Positions 18,135 through 27,263 are shown, numbered from the stretch's first letter. The stretch: 64,000 nucleotides of DNA from Allohahella sp002354735 (GCF_047946665.1 NZ_CP172312.1:682001-746000), one strand, 5' to 3'. Translations and numbers: made by a program. Notes: generated by a model not told the origin, from the sequence alone.

Positions 18135-18761
18135 GTGGCAATTTCTGCAACAGTGCTTAGCGTTTTTATTCCGACTTTCTTCGTAGTGTCCATAACCCCC
18201 GGCATGTGTATGACGCTCGCACTGTCCCTGGGTATCAGTATTGGCGTTCGTCGCACGCTGTGGATGATGGTGGGGGAGCTGGCGGGCGTGGCGCTGGTAG
18301 CCACCCTTTCTGCCGTGGGCGTTGCTACGCTCATGATCGAGCGTCCGCAACTCTTTCTACTGCTCAAATACGGTGGTGGCGCCTATCTGATGTATCTGGG
18401 GATACAGCTCTGGCTGAGCCGCGGAAAACTGGCCTTTGCCGAACTTGATAACTCACGACAGTCCAGTAGCCGCTTCTCACTGATAAGCCAGGGCTTCGTT
18501 ACAGCCATCGCGAACCCAAAAGGCTGGGCGTTTTTCATCGCGCTGCTGCCGCCCTTCATCGATTACGCCACGCCGGTCGCACCGCAGCTGCTGGCACTGA
18601 TTTCGCTCATTCTGCTACTTGAGTTTGCCTGCTTGCTGATCTATGCCAGCGGCGGCAGAACGCTGCGCCAGGTCCTGCTCCAACGCGGTAAGGTGCAGTT
18701 GCTGAACCGCATCGCCGGACTCATGATGATAGGTGTCGCGCTATGGTTGGCGTTCGGCTAG
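18135..18761 (+). CDS. LysE/RhtB family amino-acid exporter
   Basis: About 208 residues from a GTG at 18135 preceded by GAGGG. The open frame extends upstream to 17976, but that part overlaps ligD. Six membrane segments are seen, with the family's SITPGMCMTLALSLGISIG motif near the start and ANPKGWAFFIALLPPFI in the middle. Members export amino acids or related compounds such as homoserine lactones; the substrate is unknown. The 3' end overlaps the convergent PIG-L deacetylase gene by about 20 bp. Confidence 0.88.
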   Translation: MAISATVLSVFIPTFFVVSITPGMCMTLALSLGISIGVRRTLWMMVGELAGVALVATLSAVGVATLMIERPQLFLLLKYGGGAYLMYLGIQLWLSRGKLAFAELDNSRQSSSRFSLISQGFVTAIANPKGWAFFIALLPPFIDYATPVAPQLLALISLILLLEFACLLIYASGGRTLRQVLLQRGKVQLLNRIAGLMMIGVALWLAFG

Positions 18762-19517
18762 AAAGTACTCGAACGAGTTGTGGAAACGGCTGAGCAGCGC
18801 TTCATCGAGCACGAACCCTTCAGGATCATCGTTAAATACGCCGCTGACCTGCGAGCGATGAGCCGCAATCGCACGCTGTTTCTCCGGCACCACGTGGCGG
18901 ATATCGATAGCGACGCAGTCATGCTGCGCCAGCAGGTTCGCATGGCTGTCACAATCGCGCTCCATACCCCACATTGGATACTCGAGACGTCGAACCGGCA
19001 ACTCGCTCCGATTCAGCGCGCTAGTGCCGATATGCCAGCTTGCTGCATGATCACGGTGCTCATCGTACTGCCAGGGCAGCAGCACAGTTGCGGGTTTGAC
19101 CCGATCAAGGATGTGGCATACATCAGCGACTGCTGCCTCAAAGGCCTGGCTTGTCTCTGGCTCACTGCCAGGATAGGGGATGCGGGTGTCGGGGAGTCGC
19201 AGGAAATGCAGATTCTGAGCGGCAACATTCAGAACTGCCGCTGCAGCATGGGCCTCTTCTTCCCTGATCATCCGGCGGACCTGCTTTTTGAAACGCAGCG
19301 AGTTTGGGTGAGACATGGTCCCATCACTGACGAAAAGTATATGGACTGGTCGTTCATAGCGGCGGAGTAGGGCAATGGTCCCGCCACAGCCGAGGCTTTC
19401 ATCATCGGGATGCGGCGCTACCACAAGTGTCGGGCCGAAGTCCGCCACCGTCCGACCGGGCCGGTACTCGGCGTTTTCGCGGAGATGATCGAACAAGGTG
19501 CGGGCGAAGCTCATCAT
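18741..19517 (-). CDS. PIG-L family zinc deacetylase
   Basis: 258 residues with the LmbE/PIG-L zinc site APHPDDESLGCGG near residue 33 and the distal EHRDHAASW histidine motif. Relatives remove acetyl groups from GlcNAc-containing substrates. The start has two adjacent ATGs (19517 and 19514). It lies opposite the LysE gene and is divergent from the 7TMR-DISM cyclase. The actual substrate is unknown. Confidence 0.9.
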   Translation of the reverse strand: MMSFARTLFDHLRENAEYRPGRTVADFGPTLVVAPHPDDESLGCGGTIALLRRYERPVHILFVSDGTMSHPNSLRFKKQVRRMIREEEAHAAAAVLNVAAQNLHFLRLPDTRIPYPGSEPETSQAFEAAVADVCHILDRVKPATVLLPWQYDEHRDHAASWHIGTSALNRSELPVRRLEYPMWGMERDCDSHANLLAQHDCVAIDIRHVVPEKQRAIAAHRSQVSGVFNDDPEGFVLDEALLSRFHNSFEYFLAERQP

Positions 19518-19751
19518 TGATTCCTGTTGGCCTGCTTATCTTCCCGGCTGTCACAGCGCTCAGGTCTGTGACCCTGGACGACTGAATGCCCGCTACAGTC
19601 TTGTAAAGTCGCCAATTCCGGTTTGACGCAGGTCTTGTCTGAAGCACTCGAGTCTCGATCATAAATCGATTTAACTGCTATTCTCAATATACAGCTTTAA
19701 ACTCCAGCAAGGTCTTCCGCTTGCCAATATCGGTCTCCAACGGCGCGCATC

Positions 19752-21686
19752 GTGGTCAAACTGATTAGCGTTGCCCTCTTATCGCTCCTCTCGGCTGCCT
19801 GCTTTTCGGGCCCTGGGTGGCGCAAAGCCTCGACGGTGGTACTCTCGGGGCTGATGGTGCTATGCACAGCCTTGGCTGCGCAAGCCACCGAGTTTGTACT
19901 CTCGCCAGGGCTCGACGAGCATAATCTCAGTAGCAGTACAGAAGTTCTGGTTGATTCCACGAACACGCTCGAACTCGCTCAGGTATTGGCCCAGCCAGAA
20001 TCGCGCTGGAAGCCAGTGACGACCGAGACACCGTCCTACGGTTTCACCGATGACACCTACTGGGCCCGTTTCACCGTCAATAATGTCTCATCAAGCGAGC
20101 AGCAGCTCCTGCTCGAAGTCGGCTACGCATTACTTGACTCGGTATCACTGTACCAGCGGAAGACTGACGGCACATTTCTGGTACAGAAGGCCGGCGACGG
20201 CATTCCCTATTCGGAAAGGGTCATGGACCACAGGGGCTTGCTGTTTCCAGTAGTACTAGCCGCCGAGAGCCGTCAGCAGTTTTACCTCAAGATCAGCAGT
20301 ACCAGCGCCATGCAGTTCCCGCTGCAGCTCTGGCCGGTCGTCGACTTTTATGAGAAGGACCAGTACCACGTGTTCTGGCACGGCCTGTACTACGGCATCG
20401 TATTCGTGATGGTGTTGTACAATCTGTTTCTGTTCGCCCGGATCAGGGATCGGGTGTACCTGTACTACGTCATGTATATCTCGAGCTTTTCACTGGTGCA
20501 GATGGCGCTGTCAGGCTTTGCCTACCAGCTCATCTGGCCTGGGGCTGTGGCCTGGAACAGCGCGAGTATCGTGGTGCTAGGATCGTCCGTAGTACTCTTT
20601 GCATGCGTTTTCGTACAGCGAGCATTAAAGCTGAGAACCAGCTTTCCGCTGCTCGAGCGCTTTCTCGGTATCATCGCAATACTGGCAGCGCTCGCGGCAG
20701 TGCTGGGCTTGTTCGCCCCCTATAGCATCATGATCAGATTCACGGTCGTCCTGATCATCGTCACCTGCTCTTCGATACTGTTGATCAGCTATTATGTCTG
20801 GCTGCAAAGCAAGCGTCAGTATGCCGCGCTGTTCGCACTGGCCTGGACCATGTTCCTGTTTGGGGTACTTTGCCTGGCTCTGAACAAGTTCGGGCTCTTG
20901 CCAAGAACCTTCGTCACCGAATACGCGGCACAGTTCGGTTCAGCGCTCGAGATCATCCTGCTGTCTTACGCACTCGCGGAGCGTCTTCATGAAGCCAACC
21001 GTCAGGGCTTCAAGGCTGAACTGAAGGCGAGAACCGCCAATGAAGCCTTGCTTGCCGAGCAGCAACGCCATTCCTTGCTGCTGGAAACGACAGTCGCAGA
21101 GCGAACCGAAGCGCTTGAGCATGCGCTCCAGCAGGTGCAATCGCTGAACGTAGAGCTTCGCGAACTGAGCACGACCGACACGCTGACCGGACTCCGCAAT
21201 CGTCGGCACATGGACGACATTCTGCAGCGCGAGTTTTTAAGAGCAAGCAGGAATCAGAGCGATCTATCGCTGATACTGTTTGATATCGATCACTTCAAAA
21301 GCGTCAACGACAGCTGTGGGCATCTTGCAGGCGATCAGTGCCTGCAGGCACTCGCGACCGCTATCGTGCCCTTGCTGAGGCGTCCGCCTGACGAGATCTG
21401 CCGTTACGGCGGGGAAGAATTTCTCATCATACTGCCCGAAACGAGCTGTGAAGGTGCGATTATCGTTGCGGAGAAGATCAGACAGCGGGTGGCCTCGCTG
21501 TCAATTACGACCGAGGCAGGTCCGCTTCAGTTGACCATCAGTCTTGGGGTGAGCTGCTTTGAGGCTGGCCAGACGCCAAATGCATCGCTGTTATTAAGAC
21601 AGGCCGACGAGGCCCTTTACAGGGCCAAGACCGGTGGCCGAAACCAGACTCAGGTCGCCGGACGGGACACTGATTCGAATAGCTGA
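19752..21686 (+). CDS. 7TMR-DISM diguanylate cyclase
   Basis: 644 residues with a GTG start. An N-terminal hydrophobic segment is followed by a periplasmic 7TMR-DISMED2 domain (about 50-195), which in this family resembles a carbohydrate-binding fold, then seven membrane helices (about 205-420). A coiled coil (about 430-475) leads to a C-terminal GGDEF domain (about 480-635). The active site is GGEEF, preceded by RPPD at the I-site position. It should synthesise c-di-GMP in response to an extracellular ligand. Confidence 0.92.
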   Translation: MVKLISVALLSLLSAACFSGPGWRKASTVVLSGLMVLCTALAAQATEFVLSPGLDEHNLSSSTEVLVDSTNTLELAQVLAQPESRWKPVTTETPSYGFTDDTYWARFTVNNVSSSEQQLLLEVGYALLDSVSLYQRKTDGTFLVQKAGDGIPYSERVMDHRGLLFPVVLAAESRQQFYLKISSTSAMQFPLQLWPVVDFYEKDQYHVFWHGLYYGIVFVMVLYNLFLFARIRDRVYLYYVMYISSFSLVQMALSGFAYQLIWPGAVAWNSASIVVLGSSVVLFACVFVQRALKLRTSFPLLERFLGIIAILAALAAVLGLFAPYSIMIRFTVVLIIVTCSSILLISYYVWLQSKRQYAALFALAWTMFLFGVLCLALNKFGLLPRTFVTEYAAQFGSALEIILLSYALAERLHEANRQGFKAELKARTANEALLAEQQRHSLLLETTVAERTEALEHALQQVQSLNVELRELSTTDTLTGLRNRRHMDDILQREFLRASRNQSDLSLILFDIDHFKSVNDSCGHLAGDQCLQALATAIVPLLRRPPDEICRYGGEEFLIILPETSCEGAIIVAEKIRQRVASLSITTEAGPLQLTISLGVSCFEAGQTPNASLLLRQADEALYRAKTGGRNQTQVAGRDTDSNS

Positions 21687-21717
21687 AAAACGGCGCCGTA
21701 CATCGGGTACAGCGCCG
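21687..21717 (-). terminator. Rho-independent terminator of the first lipase gene
   Basis: On the minus strand GGCGCTGTAC and GTACGGCGCC form a stem (21692-21716) followed by GTTTTTC. It lies 7 bp past the stop of the lipase gene. No T-run occurs on the plus strand, so it serves the lipase rather than the cyclase. Confidence 0.65.
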
Positions 21718-21723
21718 AAGGCA

Positions 21724-22695
21724 CTATAGACCTTCGTTCTTGAGACGGTTGGCCTGCTGACGATACATCGAAATCGGATCGTGCCAGAGCTCGCGTGCCC
21801 CAAAGAGATGATTCACAGCGTCCACGTGATTGGCTGCTCTCGCACCAATGTAGTAGCCCATGCGCTGCGAGCATTCCGAAACCAGGCCGTCGCTCTGTTC
21901 CCAACCGAAAGGCAGGGAAGTTATGCCCAGGAAGGGGTCCGTCACGTCCAGGACGTTGGTGAGTACGCGATCACCAGACCAGGAGTAGAGCTTGACGTTA
22001 TTGCCTCTGACGCTGACCTGAGTGGCGCGATCGTTGGTGCAATAGCCCGAAGACACACCATAGCCGTGCCGGCTGTTGAGGTCATTGGTGCCATTGGTGG
22101 TCAGCGTCTTTAATGCCGACAGCGCATCCTGGGAATGATTGGCACCCGAAAGGACATTGATCAGGCCGCCTACCGCGTTGGCCAATGCAGCAACGCCGCC
22201 CTGTACCTGCGTGGGAATCAAGCCGTTCAGTGCATCGGCGGTTTTCGAGCCTTTGTTGACCCCGTGAACTGAAGTGACCGATGCGATCCGACCGCCGCCC
22301 CAGGCATTTCTTGACGCGTCGAAGGTAATGGCAGCACGGCTGGTAGGTGCGCCCTGGCTATGCGCCATGATGTTGAATTTGCCTCCGCCATAACGATTGT
22401 TGTTGATATCGTCCGCCAGTTGCTGGCCGCGCTGCTCACTGTAATTGAAGGCCGAAACACTGGCGACCTTGACGTCGGCACCGGAGCGGCAAAGATTGAG
22501 AGGAATGGTGTGGAAGTAGCCGATGAGGCCGCCAACGGTGCTGAAACCGCTAACGCCGTGAACTAGCAGAATTGGATTCTTGGTGTCGGTGTAACCACCA
22601 GCCGTGCCGGACCATGCAGTACAGGCGGCGAAAGCCTGAGTTGCAGGTATGGAACAGGATGCGGCAATCGCCGCCATTGCGATGAGCTTTTTCAT
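21724..22695 (-). CDS. Secreted triacylglycerol lipase, copy 1
   Basis: 323 residues with a Sec signal peptide (about 1-23, ending AFA). Alpha/beta hydrolase of the Pseudomonas lipase type: the oxyanion region PILLVHGVSGFSTVGGL, the nucleophile elbow AHSQG (the usual true-lipase motif is GHSHG), and a C-terminal His in NHVDAVNHL. The YSEQRGQQLADDI block matches family I lipases. Several Cys suggest a disulfide. It is a close paralogue of the gene at 23045-24019. No foldase (lif) gene is present nearby. A CRP/Vfr-type site lies about 190 bp upstream. Confidence 0.9.
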   Translation of the reverse strand: MKKLIAMAAIAASCSIPATQAFAACTAWSGTAGGYTDTKNPILLVHGVSGFSTVGGLIGYFHTIPLNLCRSGADVKVASVSAFNYSEQRGQQLADDINNNRYGGGKFNIMAHSQGAPTSRAAITFDASRNAWGGGRIASVTSVHGVNKGSKTADALNGLIPTQVQGGVAALANAVGGLINVLSGANHSQDALSALKTLTTNGTNDLNSRHGYGVSSGYCTNDRATQVSVRGNNVKLYSWSGDRVLTNVLDVTDPFLGITSLPFGWEQSDGLVSECSQRMGYYIGARAANHVDAVNHLFGARELWHDPISMYRQQANRLKNEGL

Positions 22696-22878
22696 GACCG
22701 ATCTCCGGAATTATTTTTATTGGATACCTCGCCGTGGTCTCTGATGCAGACAGCCACCAGATGTTCCCAGCTGTCGCCAGAATTCGCCTGTTACGACTAT
22801 CTCACAAGCACCCATACGGGTGATTGCCGCTAGACTGAAGCGTTAGACGGGGATCTTTGTCGGAAAAGTTTTCAGGCT

Positions 22879-22894
22879 TGTGACGGGGGTCACA
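22879..22894. promoter_or_regulatory. CRP/Vfr-type operator upstream of lipase copy 1
   Basis: TGTGA-CGGGGG-TCACA is a perfect match to the CRP/Vfr core TGTGA-N6-TCACA. It is centred about 190 bp upstream of the copy-1 ATG. An equivalent site precedes copy 2. It suggests cAMP-dependent (Vfr) control. Confidence 0.65.
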
Positions 22895-23003
22895 ACAAGG
22901 GAGGGGGGAGCAGCTACGGCGCGAACAGGGTCACATAACAATCAAACGAAACGGTCAGGGCATGGTGTCTCTATCCCTGGCATGCGCTATCTCGGGCAGG
23001 ACC

Positions 23004-23036
23004 AGCTTCAGTAGCGCAGAACTGGCTACTGAAGCT
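23004..23036. repeat. 12-bp inverted repeat 3' of lipase copy 2
   Basis: AGCTTCAGTAGC (23004-23015) and GCTACTGAAGCT (23025-23036) form a perfect 12-bp stem with a 9-nt loop, 9 bp past the stop of copy 2. There is no T-run on either strand, so it is more an mRNA-stabilising or Rho-assisted 3' structure than a classical terminator. Confidence 0.5.
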
Positions 23037-23044
23037 GTTCAGGA

Positions 23045-24019
23045 TCAGAGGCCGGCGTTCTTCAGCCGATTTGCCTGCTGGCGATACATGCCGACGGGAT
23101 CGTGCCAGAGCGAACGTGTGCCCAGCAGATGGTTGACTTCATCGACATGGTTCGCGTCGCGTGCACCCAGGAACTGTCCCATGCGCTGCGAACATTCTGA
23201 TACCAGACCGTCGTTGGCTTCACCCTTGAAAGGCAGGGACGTCAGACCCAGGAAGGGATCGGTGATATCGAATACGTTCGTCCATACCTTGGTTCCGGCC
23301 CATGAGTACAGGCGAATATTGTTGCCTCTCACGTTAACCTGAGAGGCGCGATCGTTTGTACAGTAGCCTGAAGAGATCCCGTAGCCGTGACGCGTATTGA
23401 GGTCATTTGTGCCTGCAGTGCTCAAGGTCTTCAGTGCGCCAAGCGCATCCTGGGAATTGTTGCTCCCCGACAGCGCATTGATGAGTCCGCCAAAGGCATT
23501 GGCTATCGCTGCCACACCACCCTGGATGTTGGAAGGGATAGCACCGTTCAGAGCATCAGCAGTTTTCGATCCCTTGTTCACGCCACCCACAGACGTCATC
23601 GATACAATGCGGCCATTACCCCAGCTGTTTTTCGCGGCGTCGAACGTAATCGCTACACGACCGGTAGGTGCGCCCTGGCTGTGACCTATCATATTGAACT
23701 TGCTACCACCATAGCGGTTGTTGTTGATGTCGTTTGCGAGCTGCTGGCCGCGCTGTTCGCTGTCATTAAAAGCCGCAATACTGGCTACCTTGACGTCGGC
23801 GCCGGAGCGACACAGGTTCATTGGTATGGTATGAAAATAGCCAATCAGGCCGCCAATGGTGCTGAATCCGCTGAGGCCGTGAACGAGGAGGATGGGGTGT
23901 CGAGTGTCGGTGTATCCGCCGCCAGATCCCCACCACTTTGAACAGCCGGCGGCGAGAGTCTGGGACGATATCAATGCAGTACAGGCGGCGATGCTGGCCG
24001 CTGCAACAAGCTTCTTCAT
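23045..24019 (-). CDS. Secreted triacylglycerol lipase, copy 2
   Basis: 324 residues, a near-duplicate of the lipase at 21724-22695 (same length, most blocks identical). It has a signal peptide (about 1-23, ending LAA), PILLVHGLSGFSTIGGL, nucleophile motif GHSQGAPTGR and C-terminal NHVDEVNHL. Differences cluster in the signal peptide and at surface positions. The two form a tandem gene duplication, each with its own upstream region. It is divergent from the metallo-beta-lactamase-fold gene, with a CRP/Vfr-type site between them. Confidence 0.9.
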   Translation of the reverse strand: MKKLVAAASIAACTALISSQTLAAGCSKWWGSGGGYTDTRHPILLVHGLSGFSTIGGLIGYFHTIPMNLCRSGADVKVASIAAFNDSEQRGQQLANDINNNRYGGSKFNMIGHSQGAPTGRVAITFDAAKNSWGNGRIVSMTSVGGVNKGSKTADALNGAIPSNIQGGVAAIANAFGGLINALSGSNNSQDALGALKTLSTAGTNDLNTRHGYGISSGYCTNDRASQVNVRGNNIRLYSWAGTKVWTNVFDITDPFLGLTSLPFKGEANDGLVSECSQRMGQFLGARDANHVDEVNHLLGTRSLWHDPVGMYRQQANRLKNAGL

Positions 24020-24170
24020 GGTAGAGCTCCAATATTGTATTTATAATTTTTTGGTGCGTCAGACTGCGCTGACTGTTTCCAGAATCCTTTGACCATAGGT
24101 GATGAACAACAGCCCAAACGGGTGACAGGTCGAAAGATCAGTGACTTGCGTCGACAGTGCTGCCGCTTTA

Positions 24171-24186
24171 TGTGACCTTGTTCACA
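24171..24186. promoter_or_regulatory. CRP/Vfr-type operator between lipase copy 2 and the MBL-fold gene
   Basis: TGTGA-CCTTGT-TCACA again matches the CRP/Vfr core perfectly. It lies about 160 bp upstream of lipase copy 2 and about 80 bp upstream of the divergent MBL-fold start, so it could serve both. Confidence 0.65.
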
Positions 24187-24261
24187 GTATTTGTTATGGC
24201 CCGTCGACTCTCTGGCTTCGTATTGAAATCGTTGATCCTGCAGCCATGCCAGAGGCCTCCC

Positions 24262-25272
24262 ATGCAAAGACTCACCGTCAGACAACTCGCCCGTTCAGAC
24301 AACTTTGCTCGAGCAATTCTGCTAGGTATGTTGTGCCTCGCGCCTGTTTCAATGGCCAAGGCGGCAGACACTGTAAAGGTGACGCCCCTGGGGAGTCATG
24401 ATGGCGAGTTCTGTGGCAGGGACCGTGCCCTCGTCTTCGAAGATCCAAACGGCACGCGAGTGCTCTATGACGTGGGCCAGACCGTCGCCGGGGTCGACGA
24501 TAAGCGGCTCGGTGAAATAGACCTTGTGCTGGTAAGTCACATGCACGGCGATCATGTTGGAGACAGACATGTGAAAGCCGCGAATGCCGGTACCTGTGCC
24601 CAGCCTGCAGTCAGCGAATCCGCATTACCTGAAACGCTCAGTGTGAAAATTGCCGTTGCCAGGAAAGCCCGCATCATCACAGGCTCCGAAATGCCAAAAT
24701 TCTTTTCGGCAAAGCTGAAATCGGCAGGTGGCAATGCTGAGGACGCCGTCCTGGTACGTTTCGGCGGCTCCGTAACTGAAAAAGGCATTACCTTTACGAC
24801 GGTGCCCGCTACCCATAGTAATGGCATCGCGCCTGGGATGATCGGCGGCTCACTCGGCGAAAGTATGGAGGCCGCAGGCGTATCCGCCTATGCCGGCCCG
24901 CCGACCGGTTACGTGATGACCTTCAGCAACGGCCTGGTTGTTTATCTCTCTGGCGATACCGGCATCACTGCCGAACAGAAGACGACCGTCGCGGCCCACT
25001 ACAAGCCGCAGTTGGTTGTCATGAACATCGGCGACACGTATACAACGGGGCCGAAAGAAGCCGCCTATGTCATCAACGAGCTCATCCAGCCTGGCTCAGT
25101 CATTGCCTCTCACGCGAATGAGGCTGCGACCGAAAACGGGCTTGTGCGAGCAGGTAGTAAAACGCAAAGCTTTATCGAGCACAGCAATGTTCCGGTGCAT
25201 TTGCCACTCAGCGGGCGCACCATGTCGTTCGACAAAACTGGTAAGTGTGTGGATGGTTGCCAAAAACAGTAA
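24262..25272 (+). CDS. Exported metallo-beta-lactamase-fold hydrolase
   Basis: About 336 residues from the ATG at 24262. The frame is open from 24157, but that extension lacks a ribosome site and would bury the signal peptide. The N-terminus is a signal sequence (about 1-35, ending AKAAD). The zinc-binding motif HMHGDH follows near residue 95, with later metal-site residues in ATHSNG, SGDTG and SHANE. It is a periplasmic or secreted hydrolase related to L-ascorbate-6-P lactonase/YtnP-like folds; substrate unknown. It is divergent from lipase copy 2, with a shared CRP/Vfr-type site, and followed by the ParA-like gene after 27 bp. Confidence 0.85.
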   Translation: MQRLTVRQLARSDNFARAILLGMLCLAPVSMAKAADTVKVTPLGSHDGEFCGRDRALVFEDPNGTRVLYDVGQTVAGVDDKRLGEIDLVLVSHMHGDHVGDRHVKAANAGTCAQPAVSESALPETLSVKIAVARKARIITGSEMPKFFSAKLKSAGGNAEDAVLVRFGGSVTEKGITFTTVPATHSNGIAPGMIGGSLGESMEAAGVSAYAGPPTGYVMTFSNGLVVYLSGDTGITAEQKTTVAAHYKPQLVVMNIGDTYTTGPKEAAYVINELIQPGSVIASHANEAATENGLVRAGSKTQSFIEHSNVPVHLPLSGRTMSFDKTGKCVDGCQKQ

Positions 25273-25299
25273 CAATGTAACGAGGATCAGGAGACAGAC

Positions 25300-26028
25300 A
25301 TGAGTACGATTCATTTTATCGGTGGTGAGAAGGGTGGGGTTGGGAAGTCAATGACGGCAAGGGTGCTGGCACAGTTCCTGATCGATGAAGGGCGACCTTT
25401 CGTCGGCTTCGATGCAGACTCGTCGCACAGCACCTTCGCACGCTTCTACGATGAGTTCAGCTCGCAGGTGACGATTGATGAGTACGAGAGCCTCGATCAA
25501 CTGTTGCAGACTGCAGAGGATTATCCTGACTCTGATGTCATCGTCGATCTTGCTGCACAATCGTCAAGAAGTCTTGAACGATGGATAGATGATAGTGATG
25601 CCTTCGCGGCCTTCAATGAACTGGGCAAGACAGTCTACTACTGGCACGTAATGGACGATGGTGCCGATTCGATTAGATTGCTCGAGTCCCTGCTGGACCA
25701 GCAGGCATTCAACGAGATTCAACTTGTTGTGGTGCAGAATCAGGGGCGAGGCGGTAACTTCAGCAAGTTCGAGTCGTCCGAGGCCTACCGAAAAGCTCAA
25801 GGCCGATATGCAAAGTTCGTCACCCTGCCGAAACTGGCTGCGCCGCAAGCGCAGAAGATCGACTTCAACAACATGAGTTTCTGGGCGGCTGCCAATAATC
25901 GTGAGATGTTTTCAATCGGAGAGCGTCAGCGTGTCCGGGCCTGGCTCAAGAAAGTCTATAACGCCTTGAAAGATGCGATTGGCTCCAGTGAAGATGAAGC
26001 GCGCCGGCCTTCGGCGGTTTCAGTCTGA
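25300..26028 (+). CDS. Orphan ParA/MinD-like ATPase
   Basis: 242 residues. A deviant Walker A motif KGGVGKS (residues 11-17) and the Walker B-like DVIVDLAAQ place it in the ParA/MinD family. These ATPases position cargo on the nucleoid or membrane, or act in plasmid partition and mobilisation. No parB, parS or mob gene is adjacent, and there is no C-terminal amphipathic MinD helix. The cargo is unknown. It lies 27 bp after the MBL-fold gene, with a GAGG ribosome site, and its 3' end overlaps the convergent RIO kinase gene by 9 bp. Confidence 0.82.
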   Translation: MSTIHFIGGEKGGVGKSMTARVLAQFLIDEGRPFVGFDADSSHSTFARFYDEFSSQVTIDEYESLDQLLQTAEDYPDSDVIVDLAAQSSRSLERWIDDSDAFAAFNELGKTVYYWHVMDDGADSIRLLESLLDQQAFNEIQLVVVQNQGRGGNFSKFESSEAYRKAQGRYAKFVTLPKLAAPQAQKIDFNNMSFWAAANNREMFSIGERQRVRAWLKKVYNALKDAIGSSEDEARRPSAVSV

Positions 26029-26874
26029 ATCGGCATCCCTGATTCGCTCGAGACGGGCTGCCTCCTCAGCAAAGGCAGCCTTGATCTCTTCGAGCACGCC
26101 GTCGACATCAGCATCCGCTTCGTCGTCCTCGAAGAAGCCGGTGAGCTCGCTGTCGGGGTGTAGCTCGCCATCCTCGTACAGGGCCCAGATCTCTTTCGCA
26201 TAGCGAGTGCTTTTCAGCTCCGGGGCGTACTGTCCGTAGTAGCTGGTCATGTTTGCGATGTCTCGCTCCAGCATTGACCGGGCATGATTGTTCTGGGTTG
26301 CATCAACGGCTTGAGGTAAGTCGATGATGACTGGTCCGTAGGCGTCTACCAGCACGTTGAACTCCGAAAGATCGCCGTGTACAAGGCCTGCACAAAGCAT
26401 CCGTACAATGGACTGCATCATGAATGCATGATCTTCAAGCGCTTGCTCAGCCGACATTGAAACATCGTTCAGGCGCGGTGCAACGTCGCCATCCTCATCG
26501 GTAACGAGTTCCATCAGCAGTACCCCATCGACGCAGCCGTGTGGCGTAGGGACGCGCACCCCAGCTGCCGATAAGCGGTACAAGGCATCGACCTCGGCGT
26601 TATGCCAGGCTTCTTCCTGTTGCCCACGCCCGAACTTTGACCCCTTTTCCATGGCCCGTGCGCGGCGTGTGTTACGGACCTTCCGGCCCTCCTGATACTG
26701 CACGGCCTGACGGAAGCTGCGTTTGTTGGCTTCTTTATAGACCTTCGCACAGCGAAGTTCATTGCCGCAGCGTACAACGTACACAGCAGCTTCCTTGCCG
26801 CTCATGAGCGGACGTAGGACCTCGTCGACGAGGCCATCTTCAACGAGTGGTTGTAGGCGCTTGGGAATTTTCAT
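26020..26874 (-). CDS. RIO1-family serine protein kinase
   Basis: 284 residues. RIO kinase signatures are the ATP-binding KEAAVYVVRCGNELRCAKVYK region (about 28-48), the catalytic loop HGDLSEFNVLVD (about 162-173) and the metal-binding VIIDLPQAVD. The C-terminus is strongly acidic (FFEDDEADADVDG). It matches the conserved RIO-type kinase of Pseudomonas. Bacterial targets are not established. It is divergent from the small basic protein gene. Confidence 0.92.
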   Translation of the reverse strand: MKIPKRLQPLVEDGLVDEVLRPLMSGKEAAVYVVRCGNELRCAKVYKEANKRSFRQAVQYQEGRKVRNTRRARAMEKGSKFGRGQQEEAWHNAEVDALYRLSAAGVRVPTPHGCVDGVLLMELVTDEDGDVAPRLNDVSMSAEQALEDHAFMMQSIVRMLCAGLVHGDLSEFNVLVDAYGPVIIDLPQAVDATQNNHARSMLERDIANMTSYYGQYAPELKSTRYAKEIWALYEDGELHPDSELTGFFEDDEADADVDGVLEEIKAAFAEEAARLERIRDADSD

Positions 26875-27029
26875 AGCGCCTTATACCCTAGATCAGGCTG
26901 TTTTGGAATCGGAGGCGAAAGCAAGCTGTTGATCAGCTGCAGATAAGCGATGAGACAGTCCAACATTTGATCATGAATTCGTGTATGATGATGCCACAAC
27001 CTGAATCCTCAGCTTACGGAAGGCTTATC

Positions 27030-27251
27030 ATGGCACTGAAATCAGCAGCAGCAATAAAAGCAGCATCGCGTCCTAAGACTGCGGCCCCCAAGAAAAAGCA
27101 GCCACAGGCACATGAAACTTCCCAGTCAATCGCAGCACAGACCGAAGCCTTCATGAAGGCTGGCGGCAAGATAGACGAAATTCGCTCAGGTGTGAGTGGT
27201 CAGCAGAGTCTTGCTGGCCCAAAGCAGATAACACTTGGGGGAAAAGCCTGA
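27030..27251 (+). CDS. Small Ala/Lys-rich protein
   Basis: 73 residues from the ATG at 27030 with a GGAAGG Shine-Dalgarno. The N-terminal third is rich in Ala, Lys and Pro; the rest carries SIAAQTEAFMKAGGKIDEI. I do not recognise a characterised family. The basic tail suggests nucleic-acid or nucleoid association, but that is only an inference. It is divergent from the RIO kinase and 12 bp before the transglutaminase-like gene. Confidence 0.7.
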   Translation: MALKSAAAIKAASRPKTAAPKKKQPQAHETSQSIAAQTEAFMKAGGKIDEIRSGVSGQQSLAGPKQITLGGKA

Positions 27252-27263
27252 CATAGCGCGCTC

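Larger units (their letters stand above)
22696..23044. other. 349-bp spacer between the two lipase genes
   Basis: I see no gene here. The spacer holds the copy-1 promoter region, a perfect CRP/Vfr-type site (22879-22894), and CCCATACGGGTGA near 22813, which recurs almost exactly upstream of copy 2 as CCCAAACGGGTGA. It ends with a 12-bp stem-loop behind copy 2. Confidence 0.6.
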
